The position numbers and the translations under genes are program-made. Positions 53,860 through 63,537 of a DNA stretch of 64,000 bases are shown in pieces. The stretch is from NCBI RefSeq assembly GCF_026151205.1, contig NC_087083.1:6984460-7048459 (forward strand), given 5' to 3'. Every line of letters starts with the position of its first letter. Within the stretch, counting starts at the first letter, position 1. This DNA is from Bolinopsis microptera. Taxonomy: Eukaryota > Ctenophora > Tentaculata > Lobata > Bolinopsidae. A model generated the notes under the pieces. It searched no databases, had not been told where the DNA came from, and saw only the letters and a list, made by a program, of their open reading frames with translations.

Positions 53860-54709
53860 ATGGATTTCCGTCGAACATCTGAACAATTTGAAAATGGAAT
53901 ATCGTTAGCGATGAATGAGAATTTTATGAAGATGTCAAAAGGACAAAGCGTACAGAACTGAACATTCGATATTGATGGCCGAAACTAAGATCCCTTGGCT
54001 ACTGCAGTTAGAATCTTTCTAAGCTGATGACTAGTAGATCTTGAACTAATTGTGAAAGTGGCGCCAGTACGATAACAAAACTTAAATCAGATCACTTAAC
54101 TATCAGAAAGACCAGACAAACAGCATCAGGAGCAACTCGACCCTACTAAAACAACTGTTCATATCCCGTGAGAACACACTCCTGGAGCGCGAGCGTACAT
54201 CTAGACAGAATGAACAGCAAGAAAACTACAATTCCTCCGTCGATCAACAGTAACAAGACATCTTGTAAAAACCGTAGTTGAATATGACATCAGTAATAGA
54301 ATTTCATTATCTACATGTACCGGATAATTACACCCCCCAGTATTCCACACATAGAGGCAGAAGAGAGTGATGAATGGATTAGTGAATCTCAGGAATGTGA
54401 TCCTAAAGTTGAGGCAGCACATACGGATAGTGGACTATACAACCTTCAGGCAGTGAAACCGATACCGATAAAAGTGACATTGGCTTGATGCGAACCAGTA
54501 AAAATGTGGTTCTTGCTTCGAGCAAGAAAATTAAATGAAAACTAAATGTACAGCGTCTACACATGGTACATCACACCAGACAGAAGCAAGGAGGAGAGAG
54601 CAGCTCATCAGAAACTGTGTCAAATGTAGAGAAATGATACAGCACAGTCCAACAAAGTATCATTTATTAGAGACGGCATGATATTCCGTGTAGATAAGAT
54701 AATGTGTAA
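53860..54709 (+). pseudogene. LINE ORF1-like protein, unit 16
   Basis: Shared amber at 54297-54299. The middle (54,160-54,240) is unusually degraded. Confidence 0.77.
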
Positions 54710-55163
54710 CATCCAGTGTTTTTTATACCTCTATAAAATTACTTTATGATTTAAATGTGTGTATGGATTCTTATTTATAGCTGATGCCGTGTACTTTGTT
54801 AATTTCGTACCGATAACGAAGAAATTTTAATTATAGTTTAAAACTGCAAACCGTGGATTTGTAACTGCAGGTATGAGATAACTTGTGGATCACACGCATC
54901 GCTGAATAGCGATCGCCGACAGGTCTCATCAATGCTAGGTAGAATGTATATGAGGTTTTCTTTTTCTGATGACGCCTTACCAGTAGTTTTAACTTTTTGA
55001 TGTTTGTGTGCTTACGGTACAAGCGTATTCATTTTTGGAAATAGTGTATGTTTATGTAACGATATCATATTTATCTAATTCTAATGTATATATACATATT
55101 AGTAAACATTATAACCAGTTTACCAAAAGCAGGTCCCCAAACAAACAGAAAATGTAAACAATC

Positions 55164-55292
55164 CAGGCAAAAAGAAAATCGCGATATTTGTCAAAAATCG
55201 CGGTAGAGCCAAACATACGACATAAAAAATGTCGCAAAGATGGGAAAAATCGCGATCCCCGCACATGCCTCTCGATTTCCTTTATGTCCCTG
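55164..55292. mobile_element. hAT-like MITE, unit 16
   Basis: Right CAAACAAT intact (55293-55300). The left flank reads TAAACAAT and the left TIR has lost bases (CAGGCAAAAAG). Confidence 0.8.
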
Positions 55293-57203
55293 CAAACAAT
55301 CAATCGTATCTTGAGATCTCTAAGGCAAACCGACTTCCATAAAGTTTCATCGTGGTGACACGCTCCCAATGCCCTTAGCTTTTCCTCACTTCGAAGTCCT
55401 TCTCCGAACTCTTCATTCTACTACCCAACTATACAAATCATCGACTTTCTCAATGATCTTCCCACTCCGCAGCAACCCGAGTCGGGTTATCAACAACACT
55501 TATGTTGATTCCCATGTACTTATTTTATTCTCTCCCCTCGTTGAGGTGGAGTCACCCAACTGAGTTGGCCGCCAGATCCAGACTCCAGAGGAAATCTTGT
55601 GCCTCCGCAACACTAGCTTATATAAGAGCAAGGTCCGTCAGCAAAGTCCGAGCATAGTGACCTTGACAGCCGGATAGCGACAGCTCTTCTAGGGTGAAGA
55701 GAAACCCAAAGTCCCTACCCTCTAGGGACACCCTTATAATGTAGTCAATTACGATTATGAATATGTTAGGTCGCCAAAGTGTCTCCCTGCCATCACTCCT
55801 GCAAAAGAGGATAGCTTCACTCAGACCATCATTGTAATCCACACGAGCAAATGTATCTGCATACATTCTTTGTATCAAGCTAACAATCTCCTTGGGAAAT
55901 CCATATGCGGAGGATCTACATTGAGGCGTCCCCGGTGAACGCTGCCGCATGCCTACTTGAAATCAATGAAGAGCATTACCGTGGCGGGTCAGATCTTTAT
56001 CCCGGGCTCCTCCGAATACCCTCTCAGGCCAAGAATTATGACTAGTTGCTGACCTACACTCTCTGATCCGTTCTGAAAGATCCTTAAGATGTCGTTCCAT
56101 GCAGGTTGCTCCTGTTCATATCATCGTATTGGAGAGTCTAACTCACAAAAGATGTCTTGCAATACCTCTGTAGTTATCTACTTATGGTCAAATTCCTTTC
56201 TTTGTAAAGGCACGATGTTAAGGTGGCTTCCATCGATCAGGAACATCGCCATCAGTAGTGCTTTATATGCAGAAGTCAGGATCAAATCATCACATCTACC
56301 CTCAACAGTACTTCAGGGGCAACTCCACCCCCCCCTCTCCAAATTGCTTTACCTTCTATAATCGATTTCTTATCCTCCTCCAGTTCGGTGTTGAGAACTT
56401 ATCCACAACTGAAGTTCTGTGGTGGATGTACGGCTGTATGTCCACTTCTCGTTTGTGAACTCCTGGAGGTTGTCAAGTAGCTGGTAAAGTAGTCTTTCCA
56501 GCTCTCAATCTACCCTCTCTACTACCTCCATCTACAATACCACATTGCATCTTCTTTCTCCACTGAACTCCCATTGTTCTTGCATCAATCGGCTGCGATT
56601 TCAGCTTTACTTATTTTCCTGTTAAGCAGCTCTTCCTCTACAAAACGTAGCAATGCAGAGAGAGTGTCTTCTCCTCGTCAACTGTCTGTCTGTTGTCTCA
56701 CAAGGATCCAATGGTAGGTCTCCTTGGCGCAAACAATTTGCTTCTGGCTTCCTCGACTCTTGGGTCTGTTGGCAGATCGTCATACCGCTTCTAGGTTTAT
56801 GTGGAAGATGCTATCCTATTTGCATACTTCACTGCTTCCCAATAAACTTTCCATACTTAGTGTGACGACATTAGTAGGACCTAGATCTAGTTTGTTCTCA
56901 CTCAAGAGTGCACTATACCTATTTCAAACTTCAACCTCCATACTTGATCTGTAACTCTGAACAGTTTTTGAGACGACTGAAGTCGTACGTGTGACCGTAG
57001 GTGACTTATCTCTTTCGAAGACTGAGCTTTATACAGTTGCAGTACTGCTCGATGTCAGAGCCCAGGAATTTAAAGAGTTGAATGGCCTCGGTGTTCTTTC
57101 TTGAGCTCCTCCACTTTCTTCCGAACCAGGACAAAGTCAATCTGGCTCTAGTTAGTAACTCCATCTGAGAGGTGAGTCCACTGCTACCAGACGTGTTCTG
57201 AAA
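55293..57203 (-). pseudogene. LINE EN-RT, unit 16
   Basis: The best continuous RT stretch in the array: 55,618-55,950 reads FPKEIVSLIQRMYADTFAR-like sequence before motif B, then IDYIIRVSLEGRDFGF toward motif C (near 55,634-55,648). Confidence 0.88.
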
Positions 57204-57413
57204 ACGATGATTCGTCGCCTCTATCAGTTTCATCAACCATAAAATCCAAGATTCAATGTTCCACTCGGTAGCGGAAAATGCATCGTTACACGTATACAGT
57301 ACAATATTTTATTCTAGCTTTTGCAACACTTTAATTGCTCTGTTGTCGTAGTGTTATCTCAACTTGCTGTTTACCTACCGACACGTCGTGCTGTACGCCT
57401 TACCTTTTGTAAA

Positions 57414-58256
57414 ATGGATTTTTCCGTCGAACATCTGACAATTTGAAAAGGAGTTATCGTTAGCGATGAATGAATTTTGAAGATGTCAAAAGGACAAAGC
57501 GTTACAGAACTGAACCTTCGATATGATGGCCTAAATAAAGATCCACTTGGCTACTGCTAGTTGAGAAATCTTTCAAGGCTGATGACTAGTAACTTTGAAC
57601 ATGTGAAAGTGCGGCCCAGTACGATAGACAAACTTAAATCAGATCACTAACTATCATAAAGAACCAGAATCCAAACAAGCATCCAGGGCAAACTCGACTC
57701 TTCTAAAACAACTGTTCATACCGAGATGAAAACTCCAGGAGCGCGAGCGCATCGTGAAGAAGAACTGCAAGATATCTAACAATACTCCGACGATCAACAG
57801 TATAAAGACACTGTAAAACCGTAGTTGAAAATGACAACAGTAGTTAGAATTTCATTATCTACGATGTACCGGATAATTACTCCCTGAACCACACTTAGTG
57901 GCAGAAAGAGGTGTATTGTAATAAGAATTTGGGAATCATCAGGATAGAGAACCTAAAGTTTGTGCAGCACATTCGATAGGGACTAAAAACAACTTCAGGC
58001 AGTGGTAAAACCGAGACCGAACAAAAGTGACATTGGCTGAGCGGAATCAGTAAAATGGTTCTTGCTCGAGCAAGAATTTTAAAGAAATCGAAAGTACACG
58101 AACTAACACATGTACATCACACCTGACGAGACAAGGAGGAGAAGAGCAGCTCATCAGAAACTTTATGTCAAAGTAGAGGAAATGATCACTGCTCAGCCCA
58201 ACAAGTATCATTATATTAGAGACGCAAGATTTCAGTGTAGATAAGATTAAGGTTAA
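57414..58256 (+). pseudogene. LINE ORF1-like protein, unit 17
   Basis: Complete copy at the array edge. Shared amber at 57845-57847. Ends in GGTTAA rather than GGTGTAA. Confidence 0.79.
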
Positions 58257-58694
58257 CATCCAGTGTTTTTTATATCTATATAATTTACTTTGATTAAATG
58301 TAGTATGGGAACCTTATTTATACTGATGCTGTATGTGTTAATTTCGGACCGATAACGAAAAATTTTAATTTAGAGTTATAAAACTCAACCGTGATTGTAA
58401 ACAGGATGTAAAACTGTGGAGCACACATCGCTGATAGCCAATCGCGGAGCAGGTCTCATCAAGGCTAGGATCCTGTATAAGACGGGTAAAACAAAACAAT
58501 CTTCCTCCATCCCGACCTAAAACCAAAAAATAGAAAGATCACAAGACCCGCGATACAAAAAAATGTAAAACTAGGACATGAACACAAACCTACTCACCAA
58601 AAACACAATTCACCTGAACACAAACACAAATCGTACACCAAACCCCAGATACCCAAAAGTCTGGTCCCAAACAACCATCCAAAGAACAAACAAA

Positions 58695-58830
58695 CAGGGA
58701 CCAACGAAAAACGTCTGACAACAAAGGCAAACAAACTCGTAGATCCAAACAGAACGACAAAAAAATTGTCGCAAAGATGGGAAAAATCGCGAACCCTTCA
58801 CAATGCCTACGATTTCCTTTTGGACCATCC
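58695..58830. mobile_element. hAT-like MITE, unit 17 (degraded)
   Basis: CAGGGACCAACG and GATTTCCTTTTGGACCATCC are damaged forms of the two ends. One internal GGGAAAAATCGCG repeat remains. The duplications are degraded to CAAACAAA and AACAATC. Confidence 0.7.
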
Positions 58831-59058
58831 CAACAATCACTACTTACTGAGATCACTACGCAAATCCGACTTCCATACAAGATTACAATCAGGGAGCCAC
58901 GCACCCCAATGCCTAAGCATTCCTCACATCGAATCCTTCACCGAACTCTACATTCTACAACCCCAAATATACAAAGACATCGACTTACTCAATGTTCTAC
59001 CCACTCCAGCAACCAGAGTCGGTTATCATCATCCTCTATAAGTTGATTCCATGTACTT
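58831..59058 (-). pseudogene. RT C-terminal fragment at the right array boundary
   Basis: Antisense sequence for the KTKYMG...VYLGSRMKSSE...KAKAL...DMRRDLKIR region. It stops abruptly at CCATGTACTTAG, after which the sequence is unrelated. This is the physical end of the array. Confidence 0.8.
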
Positions 59059-59290
59059 AGGGGGATTAAACCCCAACTTGGTGCTGCGATAAAACTCACG
59101 CTAAACCCCACATCAGGATTTAATTCTAATCCGCAAGTTGAAACTGGGGATTAGCCTTAGGTGTGATTAATCCTCAGCTCAGGTTTTAAGTTGTAATTCT
59201 GACATCCATACATGGTCAGGGACCATCCTATATCCATATATGGTCAGGGACAAAAGGATTTCCCAAAAAAGGAATAATCGGCCTTGTTTA
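59059..59290. other. Array flank without gene; two 28-bp tandem repeats and a hAT-like end
   Basis: Two adjacent 28-bp copies (59203-59230 and 59231-59258) share ATCCATA.ATGGTCAGGGA. The second ends in CAGGGACAAAAGGA (59245-59258), identical to the array MITE terminus, suggesting a related element starts here. Its opposite end is not found. No coding frame is recognisable. Confidence 0.55.
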
Positions 59291-59691
59291 GGGGTCGTTC
59301 ACATATTACGTAATCAATATTTTAGCAATTTTTACCCCCTCCCCCCTTCCGTAATCAACCGTAATCAAGACCCAACCCCCCCCCCCCCCCCCTCCTGACA
59401 GCAATATTACGTAATCATGGCCTGACCCCCCCCCCCCCACCTTGACTTTTTTTCCTAGAAAACACTTTTCTCTAGTTTCATGCTACCCTGATCATGCTAT
59501 CATGATGAGCCGAAATCATTGTTATAATATCCGGCCAAGCACCTTCTAAACTACTTACTATTATCTAGCCGGATATTCGATCAATTTCTAAATTTTATCA
59601 CTATCAGAGTGAAATTTGAATTAAAATATCGTCAAATTGTTATTATTCTATAGGTTAAAAAAGAAAATTTTGATTACGTAATCAACGACCG

Positions 59692-59724
<33 letters not shown>

Positions 59725-59792
59725 TAATCAACCGTAAGCATTTGGAAACCCCCCTCTCCCCTTGGCTGATTACGTAATATGTGAACGACCCC
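59291..59792. mobile_element. Non-autonomous Harbinger-like MITE
   Basis: Perfect 25-bp terminal inverted repeats begin GGGGTCGTTCACATATTACG (59291-59315 and 59768-59792). They are flanked on both sides by TTA (59288-59290 and 59793-59795). A 3-bp TTA duplication points to PIF/Harbinger. The interior repeats ATTACGTAAT at 59,404 and 59,672 and has C-runs of 17 (59376-59392), 13 (59426-59438) and 30 (59694-59723). No transposase is encoded. Assignment to Harbinger rests on the target duplication only. Confidence 0.82.
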
Positions 59793-60013
59793 TTATGAGT
59801 TATGAGTCAGTTCATAATTGATTGTTGATACTTCTCCGGACACTCATGTCTGTGAGTGTGAGCTGCTTCTTTTGTTGTGGCACCGCGACATGCCAAACTA
59901 GGCAAAATCGCGGCGTAAATCTAGAAATAAATCGCGGCGAAAGATAATGTATTTGCAGAGCAAAGTTAGATGTCATATATTCGTTAACTAGCTCGTTAGT
60001 CTAGTTAGATTAG
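59793..60013. other. Flank with AAATCGCGG repeats, no gene
   Basis: Two AAATCGCGGCG motifs (about 59,907-59,938) resemble the internal repeats of the array hAT MITE. Together with the TIR-like CAGGGACAAAAGG at 59,245 they may be an older hAT relative into which the Harbinger-like MITE inserted. Confidence 0.35.
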
Positions 60014-60614
60014 CTAACTAAACTTGATTTAGGTTGGTTCAGAGCACTGGAATCAATGCTAATGATACTCGACGAGAACAAACTTGAACATAAACTTTAC
60101 AACCCATTGTTATGTCAGGAAAGGGCACATAACCGATTTATCAATCTATGGGAAACAGAAAGACAAAGCAATAAGAAGCTTACGTTCTATAATAAAGTTA
60201 AAGGTGCTTTCGAGCAGGAGCCGTACCTCACGCTACCGTCGAGAACTGGAAGCAACTTAGTGGCTAGGATCCGAATGAGCGGACATAAGCTGCCTAAACG
60301 TAGAAACTGGAAGATATGGGAGCAGAACTGGAAGTCAACATCACAGAATTTGTGAATTCTGCAGCGAAAAGTCCATGATGGAGCTCTTTGTTAATCTTCC
60401 TTGTGTTGATCCGATAATAGAAGATGAAGAACACTTCCTTAGAACATGTCCCAGGTACCATTCCAGTAGGACTAACATGAAGGAGCCCACAAAGTCATTA
60501 CTATTTCATGACATGAAGAGCCTCTTTCTACCGGAGCACATAGTGGAATTCACCAAGTTCGTCGCTCAGCTGTGCAGAACACGATTCCCTATAAAGAAGA
60601 AACACGAACATTAG
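60014..60614 (+). pseudogene. C-terminal fragment of a second LINE ORF2 (after the RT), frameshifted
   Basis: The first frame (60014 to about 60300) reads WFRALESM, QERAHNRFINLWE, KLTFYNKVKGAFEQEPYL and ARIRMSGHKL. After a one-base shift near 60,300, it continues ETGRY, CEFCSEKSMMELFVNLPC and IEDEEHFLRTCPRYH to a stop at 60614. This is the pattern found after the RT in many invertebrate LINEs, ending in a CxxC...HxxxxC zinc-binding-like motif. It is 5'-truncated, with a TAG immediately upstream at 60011-60013, and lacks RT motifs. It differs from the C-terminus of the array RT, so it is a separate family. Base quality is clearly better than in the array. Confidence 0.75.
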
Positions 60615-60918
60615 TGTCTCAGTACGGGATATCACATTTCCTCCACAGCCCCTTCATTTTCACTTTTTCTTTACACTCATCAAACACCTTAATGGTAACG
60701 GATTTTCTATTTGGATTTCGGACTTTGACCTTTAGCTATGCTGATCTGACATTATCTCACTGTAATATAGATCTATTTTTTGTAAACCTTGTAAACCTTG
60801 TAAACCTGTAAACCTATAAATATTGAGCAGAGAATGCATTAAGATCAGCCCTTCCAGAAAGTTCCTCCCAGCTCGCCAGACTTCCTGTTTAGTATTTACA
60901 ATGAGATAACTATATAAG
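60615..60918. other. No gene seen; short TTGTAAACC tandem repeat
   Basis: AT-rich sequence following the LINE fragment. TGTAAACC(T) occurs four times in a row at 60781-60813. Nothing else is recognisable. Confidence 0.5.
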
Positions 60919-61163
60919 TATAGATGTCAGTGCAATACCTCTATAGTTATCTACTTTGGTCAAATTCCCTTTTTTTAGAACAGGCACGATGTTTAAGTGC
61001 GTCCATTGGTCAGGGACATCACCATTAACTAACCTCACCAGAACGGAACAAATAAACCATGTTTACAATGAGATAACATCACGTGATCGGATCACGTGTT
61101 TTTATAACAAAGCTAGAGATTAATGGGCAAGGAGACTGCTTTTCGTGTGTGTGGGAGGACGAG
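60919..61163. repeat. 245-bp segment, copy A of a two-copy duplication
   Basis: Nearly identical to 63277-63526, with a few substitutions. The first ~115 bp are antisense RT of the array family (IALTS...VPV region). The remainder, from ACCATTAACTAACCTC on, is not part of the array unit. It holds the near-palindrome CACGTGATCGGATCACGTG at 61080-61098. Confidence 0.88.
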
Positions 61164-61787
61164 TAGGTTTAGAAACTTGTCAAGAATGTTTACTGTGAAG
61201 TGCGTGATCAGCAATTCCAGAACATGTAAGACTATTGTCCCTGGATCCTTGAGTCTCTCCCCATCGGCAACAATTAACACAACACTCAGCAGCTCAATGT
61301 GCAATAATAAATAAAATAATAAACCCTATAAAGGAACCAGGATGTATCACATTCTTTCCAGATTCATAGGTAGCGATCATAGCAGTCTGCAGGCCCCACG
61401 TGATCAAATCTATATTAGTACTACTACTAGACAGGATTAAACTACCTGAACATTACCAGAAAACCAACAAAATATGTTAGGCTCATAATGACCAGGGTAT
61501 ATATAATAGCATTGTCCGTGGAGAAAATTGGTTTCCAGGAATCCACTTTCACAAGCATTTCTTAACCCACTCTCACTCGCCTGTTGAGTGCTGAAGTAAC
61601 CTTGTTGGCCAAAGACTTGACCACTAGACATAAAATTGACCACAAGACATACCATGGATTATGAAATTGTGCAGTAGGTGAAATCAGTGTTGTAACTGAT
61701 TGTCACTTGTCAGATACTTGTCAAAAATTTCGTCGGATCTATAGTTATTGATTTGTGTTTTGCTTGTTATTGAACAATGGACCGCTT
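61164..61787. other. About 620 bp with no recognisable gene
   Basis: Short open frames occur on both strands but show no known domain or sustained coding character. Overlapping AATAAA signals lie at 61,306-61,320. Another CACGTG occurs at about 61,397-61,402. Confidence 0.4.
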
Positions 61788-61847
61788 GTCGCGGCGCCGC
61801 GATTTTTGGCCAAAATAATCGCGATTTTCTTTTGTCCTTGTGTCCCT
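61788..61847 (-). mobile_element. Truncated copy of the array's hAT-like MITE
   Basis: Antisense sequence matches the left half of the MITE: AGGGACA...GGACAAAAG, AAAATCGCGATTATTTTGG and CAAAAATCGCGG. The right half is missing. It lies next to an RT fragment, as in the array, but abuts a different RT position, so it is not just another unit. Confidence 0.7.
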
Positions 61848-61857
61848 CCGAAGGATG

Positions 61858-62073
61858 TTGATATATGTGAGGTGTGGTCTTCCCCTTCGACGATGTCCTT
61901 GAAGGGGTTCAACTGAGTTGGCGGCCAGTTCCAGACTTCAGAGGAAATCTTGTGCCTCCGCAACACTATAATATGTTATAAGAGCAAGGTCGTCAGCAAA
62001 ATCTGCATCAGTGACCTTGACAGCCGGATGGCGTCGGCTTCTTCTAGGGTGTAAAGTATATCCAAAGTCCCTA
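61858..62073 (-). pseudogene. RT fragment of the array family (motif C region), outside the array
   Basis: Antisense reading keeps VTDADFADDLALIT and SVAEAQDFL, then WPPTQLN where the array has AANSVGLHLN. The catalytic Asp-Asp is near 61,989-62,000. It stops at AAGTCCCTA where the foldback element begins. It is a diverged, non-tandem relative of the array RT. Confidence 0.82.
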
Positions 62074-63103
62074 AGTAGTAGAGGAAAGCCCTTTATAGAT
62101 AGTATCTTTTTGAATAGTTTTCTCATTCTAATGTTTTTCTAACCTAATCCAAGCTCACAGTAAATATAGAACATTTTTAAAGTTATCTGAAAAACATGGA
62201 GTTGACTCATTATATTCGAATGTAAACTGAATCGGAGCCACATAACTGAACAGAAGCAAGCTCTAAATATGTGCCAGCTATAACAGCTCAGCAGTATCAT
62301 ATACAGTATGGTTTAAAGTACTATCTAAAGATTTGGAGTAGTATCATAAGCTCTTAAAGGTGGGGGTTAACACTACCTTCTTAATTACCACTTTTTCAGG
62401 TTAGGTAGCTAATTACCTTGTTTGTTAACAATATTAATTTAAGAATACTACCATCGAGAAGTTCTAAGGGAGGAGATGCAAGGACCACATGGAAGATTAA
62501 AGTGTGAAAAGGCACCCAATCTGATATCGATACGAATCATTGTTCATGTTAATTGCTATAACATACTTATTGTAGAATCATTTACTTTTATCATAATCAA
62601 ACAGTTCTGCTGTTTACTGCAATTAACGTGAACGATATCTAATTGGTGACCTTTTCACACTTTAATCTTCCATGTGGTCCTTGCATCTCCTCCCTTAGAA
62701 CTTCTCGATGGTAGTATTCTTAAATTACTATTGTTAACAAACAAGGTAATTAGCTACCTGAAAAAGTGGTAATTAGGAAGGTAGCATTAACCCCCACCTT
62801 TAAGAGCTTATGATACTACTCCAAATCTTTAGATAGTACTTTAAACCATACTGTATATGATACTGCTGAGCTGTAGCTGGCATATTTTTAGAGCTTGCTT
62901 CTGTTCAGTTATGTGGCTCCGATTCAGTTTACATTCGAATATAATGAGTCAACTCCGTATTTTTCAGATAACTTTTAAAATGTTCTATATTTACTGAGAG
63001 CTTGGATTAGGTTAGAGAAACATTAGAATGAGAAAACTATTCAAAAAGGGTTGCTGTATAGTTTCTAAAAGATACTATCTATAAAGGGCTTTCCTCTACT
63101 ACT
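62074..63103. mobile_element. 1.03-kb foldback (long inverted repeat) element
   Basis: The ends start AGTAGTAGAGGAAAGCCC and match perfectly over 37 bp. Arms of about 480 bp (62074-62555 and 62620-63103) face each other across a 64-bp loop, with scattered substitutions and a ~20-bp extra block in the right arm (about 63,047-63,068). No ORF or transposase is present. It separates two RT pieces, and about 255 bp of RT present in the array (motif A to B) is absent at the junction. No clear target duplication is visible. Confidence 0.85.
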
Positions 63104-63391
63104 AGCATTACCGCAGTCAGATCTTTATCCCGGGCTCCCTCGAATACCCTTCTTAGACCAAGAATATGGCTAGTTGTTGACCTACTCTCCCTAAATCCGT
63201 TCTGATTGATCCTTAAGATGTCTTCCATGGCAGGCTTGATCCTGTTCAGTATCATCTTATTGAGAGTCTTACTCACTATAGCTGATGTCAGTGCAATACC
63301 TCTATAGTTATCTACTTTGGTCAAATTCCCTTTTTTTTAGAACAGGCACGATGTTTAAGTGCTTCCATTGGTCAGGGACATCACCATTAAC
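63104..63391 (-). pseudogene. RT fragment of the array family, upstream half, outside the array
   Basis: Antisense reading is open over about 75 codons: NYRGIALTSAIVSKTLNKM, RIKPAMEDILRINQNGFRES and RRVFEGARDKDLTAVML. It has one extra codon (SAI against SI) relative to the array, a real difference in clean sequence. It joins the 61,858-62,073 piece across the foldback element. Homology ends near CATCACCATTA. Confidence 0.88.
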
Positions 63392-63526
63392 TAACCTCGC
63401 CAGAATGGAACAAATAAACCATGTTTACAATGAGATAACATCACGTGATCGAATCACGTGTTTTTATAACATAGCTAGAGATTAATGGGTAAGGAGACTG
63501 TTTTTCATGTGTGTGGAGTGACGGAG
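63277..63526. repeat. 245-bp segment, copy B of the duplication
   Basis: Matches 60919-61163, including the CACGTG near-palindrome (63442-63460, one substitution against copy A). It overlaps the RT fragment and ends about 12 bp before the TATA box of the secreted-protein gene. Confidence 0.88.
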
Positions 63527-63537
63527 CATGACTACGG

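Larger units (their letters stand above)
53860..57413. repeat. Array unit 16 (3,554 bp)
   Basis: ORF1 53860-54709, convergent spacer 54710-55163, MITE 55164-55292, EN-RT 55293-57203 (-), divergent spacer 57204-57413. Last full unit. Confidence 0.95.
1..59058. repeat. Tandem array of a ~3.57-kb composite LINE/MITE unit, 16 full and 2 partial copies
   Basis: The same block recurs head to tail. ORF1 start codons (or aligned positions) lie at 294, 3893, 7464, 11042, 14630, 18169, 21722, 25287, 28862, 32401, 35950, 39527, 43121, 46691, 50276, 53860 and 57414. The mean period is 3,570 bp and the range 3,539-3,599. The left end is cut by the window; the right end stops inside the RT C-terminus at about 59,058, where unrelated sequence begins. 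All copies have identical architecture, so the amplified element was already composite. Copies differ from each other by scattered single-base indels and T-to-A changes private to each copy, which fits uncorrected long-read error on top of a nearly homogeneous array. No functional gene is supported; it behaves as a macrosatellite built from retrotransposon parts. Confidence 0.97.
57414..59058. repeat. Array unit 17, right-truncated (1,645 bp)
   Basis: ORF1 57414-58256, spacer 58257-58694, degraded MITE 58695-58830, then only the RT C-terminus to about 59,058. From about 58,470 on, T is strikingly scarce and the spacer stops aligning to the other copies; homology recovers near 58,650. Confidence 0.93.

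Noticed and set aside
1-59058. Regular repeats as a CRISPR array
   Set aside because: The period is 3.57 kb with coding content and no short repeat/spacer alternation; the context is animal.
1-59058. Ribosomal or histone gene cluster, which also form kilobase tandem arrays
   Set aside because: No rRNA core sequences, tRNA boxes or histone frames occur in the unit; the coding content is ORF1 and EN-RT only.
1-59058. Many short open frames of 60-150 codons on both strands as genes
   Set aside because: They differ from unit to unit at the same unit position, arise from private indels, and most read ORF1 or RT in wrong or mixed frames.
1-59058. T-to-A (antisense A-to-T) changes as directed hypermutation, such as a diversity-generating retroelement or RIP-like process
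   Set aside because: The changes come with equally dense one-base deletions and insertions and are spread over the coding and non-coding parts alike, which fits sequencing error better. No template/variable pair is visible.
61123-61314. 63-codon frames on both strands as a small gene
   Set aside because: Both strands are open over the same stretch, the start lies in the duplicated repeat, and no domain or signal peptide is seen.
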